Shown here in pieces: positions 34,901-42,819 of a stretch of 64,000 nt of DNA; the first letter of the stretch is position 1; each line of letters opens with the position of its first letter. The stretch is from G963662655 sp963665015 (GTDB taxonomy: Bacteria > Cloacimonadota > Cloacimonadia > Cloacimonadales > JAIOQZ01): contig CAXXSY010000004.1 of the NCBI GenBank assembly GCA_963665015.2, positions 124,001 through 188,000 on the forward strand, in the 5' to 3' direction. The translations under genes were made by a program, and so were the position numbers. A model generated the notes under the pieces. That model searched no databases, was not told the origin of the DNA, and worked only from the letters and a program-made list of their open reading frames with translations.

Positions 34901-36574
34901 CCAGATCTGGAGACTCGGGTCGCCCATCAGGTTGTTGTTGTGCACGAAGAACTGCATCGTCTCGAACTGGCTATCGTGGTATATCTCCCAGAGGGTGAAT
35001 TTACCGTATTGCAACGCTTCGCCGATGGTGCGGAAATCCTGAACGAAGAGTCCGGAGAAAATACCGGCGTCCAGGGCGTTGTTGTAGGCGGTGTGCGTAC
35101 CGGTAGTCGCGGAACCGATGGCGCAGATGCCGCCACGCGGGTAGAGTGTGGTTCCGGATCTCAGAAGCTCTTCGGTTACGCTGGTTCCGTTCCCGAACGT
35201 CCCGGTATCGCAGGTGATAATCACACACACCGGCAGCATGTTGGTGTTGGAAAGATTGTCGGCATGAGTGCCGTCGTCCCAGTCGCTCATTCCCCACCAT
35301 CCGCGATAATTAAAGAAGCCGACGCCGTTGTTGAGGACATTGTCCATCTCGTTGGGGCTGGGCTGAGAACCGTAGAGTTCGGTGAACGAATAGCTCGGAT
35401 TTTCGTTGGACATCAGCTCTTTCACATATTTGTTGGTCGAGATGCATGAAATCCCGGAGGGAGACGTGTCGCCTACCAGCAGTACTTGATCATACCATTC
35501 GGTATCTCCCATATAAGGATTGCTCTCGTAATTGTAAATCTTGCTCGCGATGACCATCAGTTGATCCAGATTGCCGAAGGACAGACGACCGATATAGACA
35601 TCCTCGATCTCGTCGTTACCATCGAGAAGGGTGTAGGGGTGGTCGCCCTCCGCGGTATATCTTGCGGACCAGGAGTGATACCATGTCGGGATCGAATAGC
35701 TTCCACTGGCATCGCCTACCAAAATGACGTAATCGGGTGGATTGGACCAGTTGTCATACGCATTCTGAATGTAGTTCTTGATCGATGTCGTCGAAGTACC
35801 CGTCTGGGAGGTTGAGGCTTGATGCACTTCGTAACCGACCTGGTGTTTCCAGCCTGCGAGTACCGAGACGTATTCCGCTATTGTGGTGTTGTTGTAGTGG
35901 ATGAAGAGGATACATGGCGGATCGTCGATGGTGCGCTGGGCGACCTGATCGTAGTTCAGCAGCGTGTTCGAGTAGAGGCTGGTGAAAGAGGTGGAGACCG
36001 ACCGGTTCCGGCTTGTTATCTCGTTGATTCCGGCACGGTTCTCGTTGAACTGAACGTGCAGACGAAACGAACGCACGACATGAAGCTGCTTGTTCGCGTC
36101 GTTGTACCGGAACGGCGTGACCGTGATGGCGGCGACGCGGTAATCGCGCATAATTGCCGGATCGCTCATCTCGACGATCGACTCGGGGAAGAGCTTGTCC
36201 TGACCGTAGATGCTGCCGTCATAATCGACAAACGCTTCGTTGGTCGGCTCATGCCACGGAGCGATCAGCACATCGTTGACAATTTCCTCTTCCAGGATTT
36301 CCACTTCGTAGTGAAACGATCCCCGATCCGGAAGCGCGATCGAGGTGGAGAAGATCGGAAGCTGCGGTTTTCCTTCTTCCGCGATCCAGGCGAGATTGCT
36401 CGATTGGATGATCGATCCATCCTTGTCGGGTGCGTCGATCAAATCCCACTGTGGAAGCGCAAAATCGATTTCAAGCGATGACGGTTCGGATTGCGAGCAG
36501 GTCATGCCATGCTGACCGACCGCAAAGATTGTGCTCGCTATTGCAAGTAGCAAAAAAATTGAAACGAAACGCAT
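31958..36574 (-). CDS. Gingipain-like C25-family secreted protein, catalytic His apparently replaced
   Basis: The protein (1538 aa) has a signal peptide (about 1-18), a propeptide-like region (about 30-200), and a C25 (gingipain) domain (about 215-600) with YVILVGDASGSY, EDVYIGRLSF, VLLVGDT and DPSLQIW. The nucleophile-site Cys is present in VCVIITCDTGTFGN (about 453). The usual His motif (YRGHGS) reads NYRGWWGMSDW (about 421), so the catalytic His seems lost. After it come an Ig-like domain, two CARDB-like domains, two copies of a module with CSNGWIS/CSNGFIS, and a final FN3 ending RIPQQARKETRR. There is no FlgD tail. It may be a non-catalytic binding protein or use a different His. The SD AAGGAG lies six bases before the ATG. 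Confidence 0.88.
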   Translation of the reverse strand: MRFVSIFLLLAIASTIFAVGQHGMTCSQSEPSSLEIDFALPQWDLIDAPDKDGSIIQSSNLAWIAEEGKPQLPIFSTSIALPDRGSFHYEVEILEEEIVNDVLIAPWHEPTNEAFVDYDGSIYGQDKLFPESIVEMSDPAIMRDYRVAAITVTPFRYNDANKQLHVVRSFRLHVQFNENRAGINEITSRNRSVSTSFTSLYSNTLLNYDQVAQRTIDDPPCILFIHYNNTTIAEYVSVLAGWKHQVGYEVHQASTSQTGTSTTSIKNYIQNAYDNWSNPPDYVILVGDASGSYSIPTWYHSWSARYTAEGDHPYTLLDGNDEIEDVYIGRLSFGNLDQLMVIASKIYNYESNPYMGDTEWYDQVLLVGDTSPSGISCISTNKYVKELMSNENPSYSFTELYGSQPSPNEMDNVLNNGVGFFNYRGWWGMSDWDDGTHADNLSNTNMLPVCVIITCDTGTFGNGTSVTEELLRSGTTLYPRGGICAIGSATTGTHTAYNNALDAGIFSGLFVQDFRTIGEALQYGKFTLWEIYHDSQFETMQFFVHNNNLMGDPSLQIWKSIPLGINASFPSTISPGTDQVTIRATKSSGAALSGAWVTILKGSDTVFSTGYTDINGYVSLPVGTTSTGQVTVTITRPGYQPYTGSFNIGTTSYSVGIDNTIIDDDNSGTSSGNDDGIVNAGESIELKVTLRNNGTSSLSNVTATLSSRDSMVESITDNSESWGTISAGATDTCNDDFDFIVEPGCPDGYELSFTLTVRSGLNSWQKLITIPVTASNMYVGDIEIDDANHHLDPTETADLYLELANDGSLALQNVNATISSTHEEVTFDVASASFGTIGVGASVTNASPFVVSATEDVIPGTQCSMKLTLTADGSYAKSFSFPLTVGTVSVSDPLGPDDHGYYIYDSYDTIYSLVPAYDWIEIDPSYGGSGTSVGLADSGENQDDVVAVDLPITFNLYGKEYNRISICSNGWISGGETEQITFRNYRLPGPLGPHPMVAAFWDDLEMGYSSDVVTYYDPWQHIYIIEWSRMDNMYNGADETFQIILYDASYYSTPTYDSPIKIQYHTFNNVDQGGSTSHGEYCTVGIENNDESIGLEYTFDNEYPTAAHPLSSGMALYITTELGEVQAPPSANVTTSQIELYALQDATAEDQFTIGNNGEAVLSYSIVTEYEETRDSGEDGTFGYSWIDSNEPNGPDFDWIDITGSGTEIDFNSDDQMSSPINIGFDFPFYDDTYSSLQVCSNGFISFNGTGASEWTNISIPLSDDPDNFIAPFYDDLSPQNSGTVHYYRDTALNRFILSFTMVPHYGTSYPGTYSFQAILYRSGKIVFQYEYLSGTINSQTIGIENSNGSDGLLIAYNENYVEEDLAIEISAGIEWLTVSPVGGTVNQDDSQTISLTANSADLELGDYNCSLQISTNDPAHNPIVIPVTLHVVSGFVDPSAVTGLVINANAGATNLSWEPVTTDVNGSPITVSYYKVYRSELSVDVAPEETFYLGFTTDTSYTDNTLDVRGYKYIVTAVLDTGREVRIPQQARKETRR

Positions 36575-36634
36575 AGAAACTCCTTTATGAACAGAATTAC
36601 ATTTTCCCGGGTTTTATTTGAGTCTTTCACTATG

Positions 36635-36650
36635 CGCAATTTTCGTTCCT
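36635..36650 (-). promoter_or_regulatory. Sigma-54-type -24/-12 promoter for the C25-family gene
   Basis: Minus strand: AGGAACGAAAATTGCG. GG and GC are 10 bases apart, TTGC is exact and GG.ACG matches the -24 element. The predicted start near 36624 leaves a leader of about 50 bases to the ATG at 36574, as in the giant-protein operon. Confidence 0.6.
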
Positions 36651-36946
36651 GATTCCCAAAAAACTGTTGAGCTGTTCATTTATCCATGGAGATAGTCCTG
36701 CTTATCGGCAAAAGGTGAAAAATGCGCGTAACCTGTAGGGCGCAGACCGCCGTGTCTTCTCATTCTCTGTTCTCTTGTAGCGCTCGATCTCCGAGCGAGC
36801 CTTCCTTTGGGACAGCCACAGAGGGATTGTCCCTACACGCGACCAACGAATATGTCGGGGCGAAATTTACGATCGCTCGATAGCTGTAAAACCTTTATGA
36901 TTCATTCATCAAAGGAGTGGTTTCCACACTTTCACCACAAGCCGGT
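36651..36946. other. Divergent intergenic region with small inverted repeats
   Basis: No gene is seen. The stretch contains short dyads such as CGCTCG-ATCTC-CGAGCG near 36781 and GGGACA/TGTCCC around 36810-36835, and a TGTAGGG phrase like that at 12105. These look like worn intergenic repeats. Confidence 0.4.
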
Positions 36947-36975
36947 TGACAAAATTCGTATGGCGTGATTCTTTA
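36947..36975 (+). promoter_or_regulatory. Candidate sigma-70-type promoter for the EFR1/GH13 operon
   Basis: TTGACA (36947-36952), 17 bases, then TCTTTA. It has the same form as the site at 16525. The ATG at 36993 is about 18 bases downstream, leaving room for a short leader with GGAGG. Confidence 0.35.
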
Positions 36976-36992
36976 TGCATTCGGAGGTAGAT

Positions 36993-37784
36993 ATGCAGAG
37001 GAACACGATAGATTTCTACGTTTTCAGCGGAACCGGCAACACGATGCTTGTCGCGAAGGAGATGATCCAGTATTTTGAGGAGAACGAAATCGAGGTGAAT
37101 CTCCATCATTTGGAAAAGAGCGATGCTGCGGCGATCAATCCGGATCATACGATCGGGCTCGCCTTTCCGGTCGCGGTTCAGGGCACCTACCCGTTCGTGT
37201 GGGATTTTGTCGAGAAGCTCCCCGATGTTTCCGGCACGGAGATATTTATGGTCGATACGATGGGAGGTTTCTCCGGCGGAGTCGTCGGACCCATGGGTAA
37301 GCTACTGAAGAAGAAGGGATTTACGCTGATCGCGGCGCGCGAGATCATCATGCCGTCCAATTTTTTCAACAAGCAGACGGAGGAGAAGCAGCGAAACGTG
37401 ATCCACAAGGGTCTGCGCAAAGCACGTATCTTCGCGCACGACATCCATTTCAGGGTCGCTTCGTGGCCGAGCCAGAAGCCTCATGAAATCATGCTGAACA
37501 AAATGAATCGCTCATCCAAGCCCTGGATGTTCATGCGTAAGAAAGTGACGCTGAAGGTCGAGACGAGCAAGTGCATCCAGTGCGGCCTGTGCTACAAGCT
37601 CTGTCCGGCGGACAACATCCGCATGTACGAGTTTCCCGAGTTTCAGGACCAGTGTGTCCTGTGCCTCCGATGCTACAACTACTGTCCCTCCGACGCGATC
37701 GTCGCTCCGCCTAAGTTGAAGAAATACAAGGCGGTCGCCGTCGCGGACCATCTTTCAAACAACCATAAGGAAACAGAAGAGTAA
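36993..37784 (+). CDS. EFR1-type flavodoxin/ferredoxin fusion protein
   Basis: The product (263 aa) has an N-terminal flavodoxin-like domain with the FMN phosphate loop VFSGTGNTMLVAK (about 10-22). Two [4Fe-4S] motifs lie in the C-terminal third: CIQCGLCYKLCP (about 193-204) and CVLCLRCYNYCP (about 219-230). This is the EFRxx/EFR1 layout, proposed to carry electrons between low-potential donors. I chose the ATG at 36993, preceded by GGAGG, over one at 36975. It ends two bases before the GH13-like gene, so the two are co-transcribed, an odd pairing of a redox carrier with a sugar enzyme. Confidence 0.9.
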   Translation: MQRNTIDFYVFSGTGNTMLVAKEMIQYFEENEIEVNLHHLEKSDAAAINPDHTIGLAFPVAVQGTYPFVWDFVEKLPDVSGTEIFMVDTMGGFSGGVVGPMGKLLKKKGFTLIAAREIIMPSNFFNKQTEEKQRNVIHKGLRKARIFAHDIHFRVASWPSQKPHEIMLNKMNRSSKPWMFMRKKVTLKVETSKCIQCGLCYKLCPADNIRMYEFPEFQDQCVLCLRCYNYCPSDAIVAPPKLKKYKAVAVADHLSNNHKETEE

Positions 37785-37786
37785 CG

Positions 37787-40700
37787 ATGCAATACCCCGG
37801 TTTTCATGTGTCGCGTGAGGCGCGGCTTCGCTACCATCTCGATACCAGCCTCTTCACACGTCAGGGAAAGGCTGTCTTCAAACACATGCAGAACGTTCGC
37901 AAGATCGTCCGGCTCATCAACCGCAAACGCAACGTGGTCTCGTTCCCCGAAGACGCCGTCAAGACAGGCCAACTCAACGGCATGGCGCTGATCGACGAAA
38001 TCCTCGACTACCTCTTCGGAAAGTACGTCGAACAGAACGGAATCAAGACCCTGCAATACATCCTTGCCGAAATGAATCGCGAATTCGGAGAAGACCTGAT
38101 CCGCTCGCTGTTCCGGCGCTACTTGAACGAATTCCCGCCCGAACCGGTTTTCGAAAACGCGATGGAGATTGATGCCTGGCTGAAAGATTCGACGGACGGG
38201 ATCGACAACAGCCTCATCACCCTCAAGGAAATCTGCCGACTCTGGCTGACCGACACCAACGCCGCGTTCGACCAGTTCAAGGACATTTTCGAGCACCACG
38301 GGTTGAAGAAAAAGATCGCCATCGACCGAATCTACAAAAGCCTCCTGGAAACTTTCGATATCCTGCCTCCCTTCGGACCACAACGACAGAACCTGCTCGA
38401 AATGCTGCACGAACCAGCGGTCAAATTCCCACACTCCATTCAGCAGCAGCTCGAATACATCCGCAAGAAATGGGGCTCTCTCCTGGACGAATACTATTTC
38501 ATGATCTTGCGCGGACTCGATTTCATCAAGGAAGAGGACAAGCTCCGCATGCACGGCGCCGGCGAAAGCGTCGTGTATCGGTTCGCACAACAGGAATACC
38601 TGGATGAACCGGAGCGGTTCTCGCCCGACAAGGACTGGATGCCCCGGCTGGTACTCGTCGCCAAGACGGTCTATGTCTGGCTGCACCAGCTTTCCAAAAA
38701 GTACCGCCGTGAGATCAGGCGTCTGGACCAGATTCCCGACGAGGAGCTGGACATGCTCTCCCGCTGGGGATTCACCGGACTGTGGCTGATCGGAATCTGG
38801 CGCCGCAGCCACGCCTCGCGCAAGCTCAAACACCTGCTCGGCAAGGAAGACGCCATCGCATCCGCGTACTCGCTCTGGGACTACGTTATCGCGGACGACC
38901 TAGGCGGCGAGGAAGCGCTGAACAACCTGCGCGAACGCGCCATGCAGCGCGGCATCAGGCTCGGTAGCGACATGGTGCCCAACCACATGGGCATCGATTC
39001 GAAATGGGTCATGGAACACCCCGACTGGTTTGTCCAGCTCGATCAACCGCCGTTTCCGTCCTACCGCTTCCACAGCGCCAATCTCAGCGAGGTTCACGGC
39101 GTGACCATCCAGGTCGAGGACCACTACTACAGCCGCTCCGACGCCGCGGTCGTTTTCAAATATTCCGACAACAATGGCGAGCGCTACATCTACCACGGCA
39201 ACGACGGCACCAACATGCCCTGGAATGACACCGCGCAGCTCAACTACCTGCTGCCCGAGGTGCGCAAGGCGGTTATCGACAAGATCATCGACATCGCCAG
39301 GCAGTTCCCCATCATCCGGTTCGACGCCGCCATGACCCTGGCGAAAAAGCATTACCAGCGTCTGTGGTTTCCGCAGCCCGGATCGGGCGGAGACATCCCG
39401 TCCCGCGCCGAATTTGGCATGACGAAGGAGGACTTCGACAAGGCGATCCCGGAAGAGTTCTGGCGAGAGGTGGTCGATCGCGCGGCCGTCGAGGCACCGG
39501 ACACCCTGCTGCTGGCCGAGGCGTTCTGGCTGATGGAGGGCTATTTCGTGCGCACACTGGGCATGCACCGCGTCTATAACAGCGCCTTCATGAACATGCT
39601 CAAGAACGAGGAAAACGGCAAGTACCGCGAGACCATCCGCAACGTGCTGGAATACAATCCCGAGATTCTCAAGCGCTTCGTCAATTTCATGAACAACCCC
39701 GACGAGGAGACCGCCATCGCGCAGTTCGGATCCGATGACAAGTACTTCGGCGTCTGCATGCTGATGGTCACCATGCCCGGGCTGCCCATGTTCGGGCACG
39801 GTCAGGTCGAAGGCTACAGCGAGCGTTACGGCATGGAGTACCACAAGCCGATGTGGGAGGAGCACCCCAACGAGCACCTCGTCCGCAGGCACGAGCGCGA
39901 GATTTTCCCGCTCATGCGAAAGCGTTACCTCTTCTCCGGCGTCGAGCACTTCGTCCTCTACGACTTCATCGACGGATACGGGAACACCAACGAGAACGTC
40001 TTTGCCTACTCGAACCGGTACGGCGACGAGCACGCGCTGGTCGTCTATCATAACAAGTTCGAGGAAGCCCGTGGCAGCATCCGGTTCTCGTCGCTGAAGA
40101 CAGGGAATCAGACCGCTTTACTGGGCGACAACCTCCATCTGACGCCAGACAGCCGCCGCTACGTCATCTTCCGCGACACGGTGACCGGATTCCAGTTTAT
40201 CAGAAACAGCCTCGACCTGGTCGAGAACGGACTCTACATCGAGCTGGGCGCGTTCAAGTACCAGGTCTTTGTCGATTTCCACGAGGTGGAGGACGACCTG
40301 TCGCACCGCTACGCCAACCTGCACGAATACCTCGCCGGACGCGGCGTGCCGGACATGGACCAGGCGCTGAAGGAGACCTTCCTGCGTCCGCTGCACGAGC
40401 GATTTGCGGAGGTGTTCAATCCGCAGATGCTGATGGACCTGACGGTGTGCGAGGGAAAACCCGACAGCAAAATGCCGGCGTTTGCCGTCGAAAAACTCTG
40501 TCCGCTTCTGACCCGCATGACCGAACTGACCCACGCCGATGGCGACATCGAAGCCATCTGCGACCGCGTGAAGAAAGAGATGAACCTGATCCTCTACAAG
40601 GGTCTGCTCGAAGAACGCATGACGGGAATGGAAGACATGATGCCCATGGTCATGCGGTTGTTCGAGACGCCGCAAGGATTCCAGACCATCGCCGGATGGG

Positions 40701-41209
40701 TCATCGTACACCGGATCGGCGAGATCGAGAAGGGGTACGGCGCTCCGCTCAGAAGCCGGGCGTTCCTGGAAGAGTGGCTGCTCGACCGCAAGATGTACGA
40801 CGTCTATCGGGCGCTGGGATTCTCCGAACAGGACACCATGCTCACCGTCGGTATTATCCGCATCCTGACCGAGTTCCAGAACTGGTGGCGCGAGAACGGC
40901 AGACCGCTCTCCGAAATCCTCGAAGACCTGCTGGAAAGCGAGGACATCCGCTCCTGGATTCAGGTGAACCGCTACCACGATGTGCTCTGGTTCAACAAGG
41001 AGATGTTCGAGAACCTCATGGGCTGGCTGTTCACGGTCGGTATCCTCGGCGCGCTCAGCGAGACCGAAGACGAGGTAGAGATCGAGAAAATCCTGCAAGA
41101 GCAATACCTTACCATATCACGGCTTATCAAGGCGAGCCATGCCTCCGATTACCGGCTCGACAAACTCATGAACCTCTTCTCGACCAAGGAAGAACCGAAA
41201 AAGGCATAG
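37787..41209 (+). CDS. Long alpha-amylase-family (GH13-like) protein, 1140 aa
   Basis: An N-terminal helical region of about 320 residues has no recognised domain. A GH13 barrel follows, with region I DMVPNHMG (about 395), region II FPIIRFDAAM with the nucleophile Asp (about 510), region III LLLAEAFW with the acid Glu (about 576), and region IV NFMNNPDEETA (about 634). Region IV usually reads xxHD; here the His is replaced by Pro while the Asp is kept, so substrate binding or activity may differ. The last 400 residues are mostly helical. No signal peptide is seen, so it should act in the cytosol on glycogen-like or maltodextrin substrates. It starts two bases after the EFR1 gene. Confidence 0.88.
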   Translation: MQYPGFHVSREARLRYHLDTSLFTRQGKAVFKHMQNVRKIVRLINRKRNVVSFPEDAVKTGQLNGMALIDEILDYLFGKYVEQNGIKTLQYILAEMNREFGEDLIRSLFRRYLNEFPPEPVFENAMEIDAWLKDSTDGIDNSLITLKEICRLWLTDTNAAFDQFKDIFEHHGLKKKIAIDRIYKSLLETFDILPPFGPQRQNLLEMLHEPAVKFPHSIQQQLEYIRKKWGSLLDEYYFMILRGLDFIKEEDKLRMHGAGESVVYRFAQQEYLDEPERFSPDKDWMPRLVLVAKTVYVWLHQLSKKYRREIRRLDQIPDEELDMLSRWGFTGLWLIGIWRRSHASRKLKHLLGKEDAIASAYSLWDYVIADDLGGEEALNNLRERAMQRGIRLGSDMVPNHMGIDSKWVMEHPDWFVQLDQPPFPSYRFHSANLSEVHGVTIQVEDHYYSRSDAAVVFKYSDNNGERYIYHGNDGTNMPWNDTAQLNYLLPEVRKAVIDKIIDIARQFPIIRFDAAMTLAKKHYQRLWFPQPGSGGDIPSRAEFGMTKEDFDKAIPEEFWREVVDRAAVEAPDTLLLAEAFWLMEGYFVRTLGMHRVYNSAFMNMLKNEENGKYRETIRNVLEYNPEILKRFVNFMNNPDEETAIAQFGSDDKYFGVCMLMVTMPGLPMFGHGQVEGYSERYGMEYHKPMWEEHPNEHLVRRHEREIFPLMRKRYLFSGVEHFVLYDFIDGYGNTNENVFAYSNRYGDEHALVVYHNKFEEARGSIRFSSLKTGNQTALLGDNLHLTPDSRRYVIFRDTVTGFQFIRNSLDLVENGLYIELGAFKYQVFVDFHEVEDDLSHRYANLHEYLAGRGVPDMDQALKETFLRPLHERFAEVFNPQMLMDLTVCEGKPDSKMPAFAVEKLCPLLTRMTELTHADGDIEAICDRVKKEMNLILYKGLLEERMTGMEDMMPMVMRLFETPQGFQTIAGWVIVHRIGEIEKGYGAPLRSRAFLEEWLLDRKMYDVYRALGFSEQDTMLTVGIIRILTEFQNWWRENGRPLSEILEDLLESEDIRSWIQVNRYHDVLWFNKEMFENLMGWLFTVGILGALSETEDEVEIEKILQEQYLTISRLIKASHASDYRLDKLMNLFSTKEEPKKA

Positions 41210-41247
41210 CGAAACCTTTCAAAACGATTTCGCCAGGAAAACACGAT

Positions 41248-41940
41248 ATGAAATTCTATCTGATTCTGATAGTTGTAACCGGTCTGATGCTTGTCTCTTG
41301 TAGCGATAGCAGCGATTCCGACGCCGACGCCCCGTTTTCTTGCGGGATAATCCTCCAGGATGCGAATAGCAATCCACTGGAGGAGTACAAGGTGCAGCTA
41401 TCCTCGCTCAACTACTACGAACCCGAAGAGAACGAGAGCATTTCACGCGATCTTGACGATGGTGACGATATCGAGCTATTGATCATGAACTACTGGGATA
41501 CCCCCATCGACACCCTGTTCTCCGAATTGGGTCAATCGATCTTGTGGAACGGCAATAACTACCTCGGTGAGCCCGTTATCCAGGGTGTCTATAAATACCG
41601 ATTGACAGCCTATGAAAACGGAGAGGTCGAATATCAGCAAACCCGTTTCATGTACCTGCTGTACGGCATCGAAGAGGATAAGCCCGGTATCGTTCGGACA
41701 TCAACCCGCGGTGAAGCGAGTTTTTCCGATATCACGCCGCTTCCCGGACTCTACTGCACCGAGGAAATACCCGATACAGACGAAAACGGAGAGTATCTTG
41801 GTCCGCTCGACATATCTCCAAACAGCTTCATCATCGCGCAGAATCCCGATGGCGAGATTCGCTACACACGCCGCATGATGCAAGATGGCAAAAACAACTT
41901 CACGATCGTGTGGGAGGAGATGACTCCCGTCGAATTGTAG
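41248..41940 (+). CDS. Lipoprotein with FlgD-like Ig segment (paralogue A)
   Basis: The product (230 aa) has a lipoprotein signal MKFYLILIVVTGLMLVSC (lipobox LVSC, Cys18) followed by an acidic SDSSDSDAD linker. The segment SILWNGNNYLGEPVIQGVYK matches the core of FlgD/Ig-type tails (W-G-G-x-x-x-G-x-Y). It is clearly paralogous to the next gene: both share ITPLPGLYC, NPDGEIR.TRR and VWEEM. The start is fixed by the lipobox and by AGGAAA upstream. It lies 38 bases after the GH13-like gene and is likely in the same operon. Function unknown; probably held in the outer or inner membrane by lipid. Confidence 0.82.
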   Translation: MKFYLILIVVTGLMLVSCSDSSDSDADAPFSCGIILQDANSNPLEEYKVQLSSLNYYEPEENESISRDLDDGDDIELLIMNYWDTPIDTLFSELGQSILWNGNNYLGEPVIQGVYKYRLTAYENGEVEYQQTRFMYLLYGIEEDKPGIVRTSTRGEASFSDITPLPGLYCTEEIPDTDENGEYLGPLDISPNSFIIAQNPDGEIRYTRRMMQDGKNNFTIVWEEMTPVEL

Positions 41941-41984
41941 AGGATCGATCTTGTGATACATTGCCCGGAAACGACAATTGCGTT

Positions 41985-42054
41985 TTCCTTATTGTGATCT
42001 TACGCCCTATTCGCACAATAAGGAATTCCATATTGTGCTGAGAACACAATATGG
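41985..42054 (+). promoter_or_regulatory. Tandem hairpins with interchangeable arms before the second lipoprotein
   Basis: Hairpin 1: TTCCTTATTGTG (41985-41996) pairs perfectly with CACAATAAGGAA (42014-42025). Hairpin 2: CCATATTGTG (42028-42037) pairs perfectly with CACAATATGG (42045-42054). All four arms share the core TATTGTG/CACAATA, so arm 1 can also pair with arm 4 and arm 3 with arm 2. This could be a switch in the leader RNA, an mRNA processing site between paralogues, or a paired operator for a DNA-binding dimer. No T-run follows hairpin 2. Confidence 0.6.
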
Positions 42055-42081
42055 TACATGATCGGAAATGGAGGTTGAACG

Positions 42082-42819
42082 ATGAAGCATCTGATGATTT
42101 CTCTTATCGCGATTTGTCTGTTGTTGGTCGCATGCGAAGACGAAAAGACCGTGACCGAGTACGTGGAAGTCGAGACGCCGTACGATTCTTTCTCATGCGA
42201 AATTGTTGTCCGAAACGGCGCTTATGAACCGCTCGAAGGGTACCTCGTGCAGCTCTCGTCCTACGATCTGTACAGCATTCACGCTCGCCCGGTCACGCCG
42301 ATCAAATTCACCATCGAAGACTATGGAACCGGGTCCTGCCCGACAACGCTACTTCTCACCGATTACTGGGATCGGTTCGTCAGTCTGCCCATCGACCGGA
42401 ACCTTTCGCCCGGAGTGCATAGCCTGGTTTGGAACGGCTGTAACTATCTCGACGAACCGCTCGTGCAGGGCGTTTACAAGGGATTTCTCACCGTCCACTC
42501 GGATGACGAGATCGTGATGCACGATACGCTCTACACCTACCTGTTGCAAGGAATCGGCAACGATATTCCCAGCGTCCGGACCACCACTTCAGAAGGTATT
42601 GCCCTCTTTACCGATATCACCCCGCTACCGGGCTTGTACTGCGAATACAACTTCCCCGAGTACAACAACAATGGGGAATTCGTCGGCTACATGGACCTCT
42701 CGCCCGACAGCTATATATTCGTCCAGAATCCCGACGGCGAAATCCGTCGTACCAGGCGTGAAATGACCGACGGTGAAAACAGTTTTAGCGTTGTGTGGGA
42801 GGAGATGTCGGGCGTTTAA
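42082..42819 (+). CDS. Lipoprotein with FlgD-like Ig segment (paralogue B)
   Basis: The product (245 aa) has a lipoprotein signal (LLLVAC, Cys19) then an EDEKTVTEYVEVE linker. The HSLVWNGCNYLDEPLVQGVYKG segment and the tail (NPDGEIRRTRREMTDGENSF.VVWEEM) are aligned with paralogue A over most of the length, so the two arose by tandem duplication. A TGGAGG precedes the ATG. The stop codon overlaps the convergent AT-rich gene by four bases. Function unknown. Confidence 0.82.
   Translation: MKHLMISLIAICLLLVACEDEKTVTEYVEVETPYDSFSCEIVVRNGAYEPLEGYLVQLSSYDLYSIHARPVTPIKFTIEDYGTGSCPTTLLLTDYWDRFVSLPIDRNLSPGVHSLVWNGCNYLDEPLVQGVYKGFLTVHSDDEIVMHDTLYTYLLQGIGNDIPSVRTTTSEGIALFTDITPLPGLYCEYNFPEYNNNGEFVGYMDLSPDSYIFVQNPDGEIRRTRREMTDGENSFSVVWEEMSGV

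Noticed and set aside
33593..35449. Long plus-strand open frame (618 codons) opposite the C25 gene
   Set aside because: Antisense shadow of a gene with recognisable domains; low-complexity composition and no start signals.
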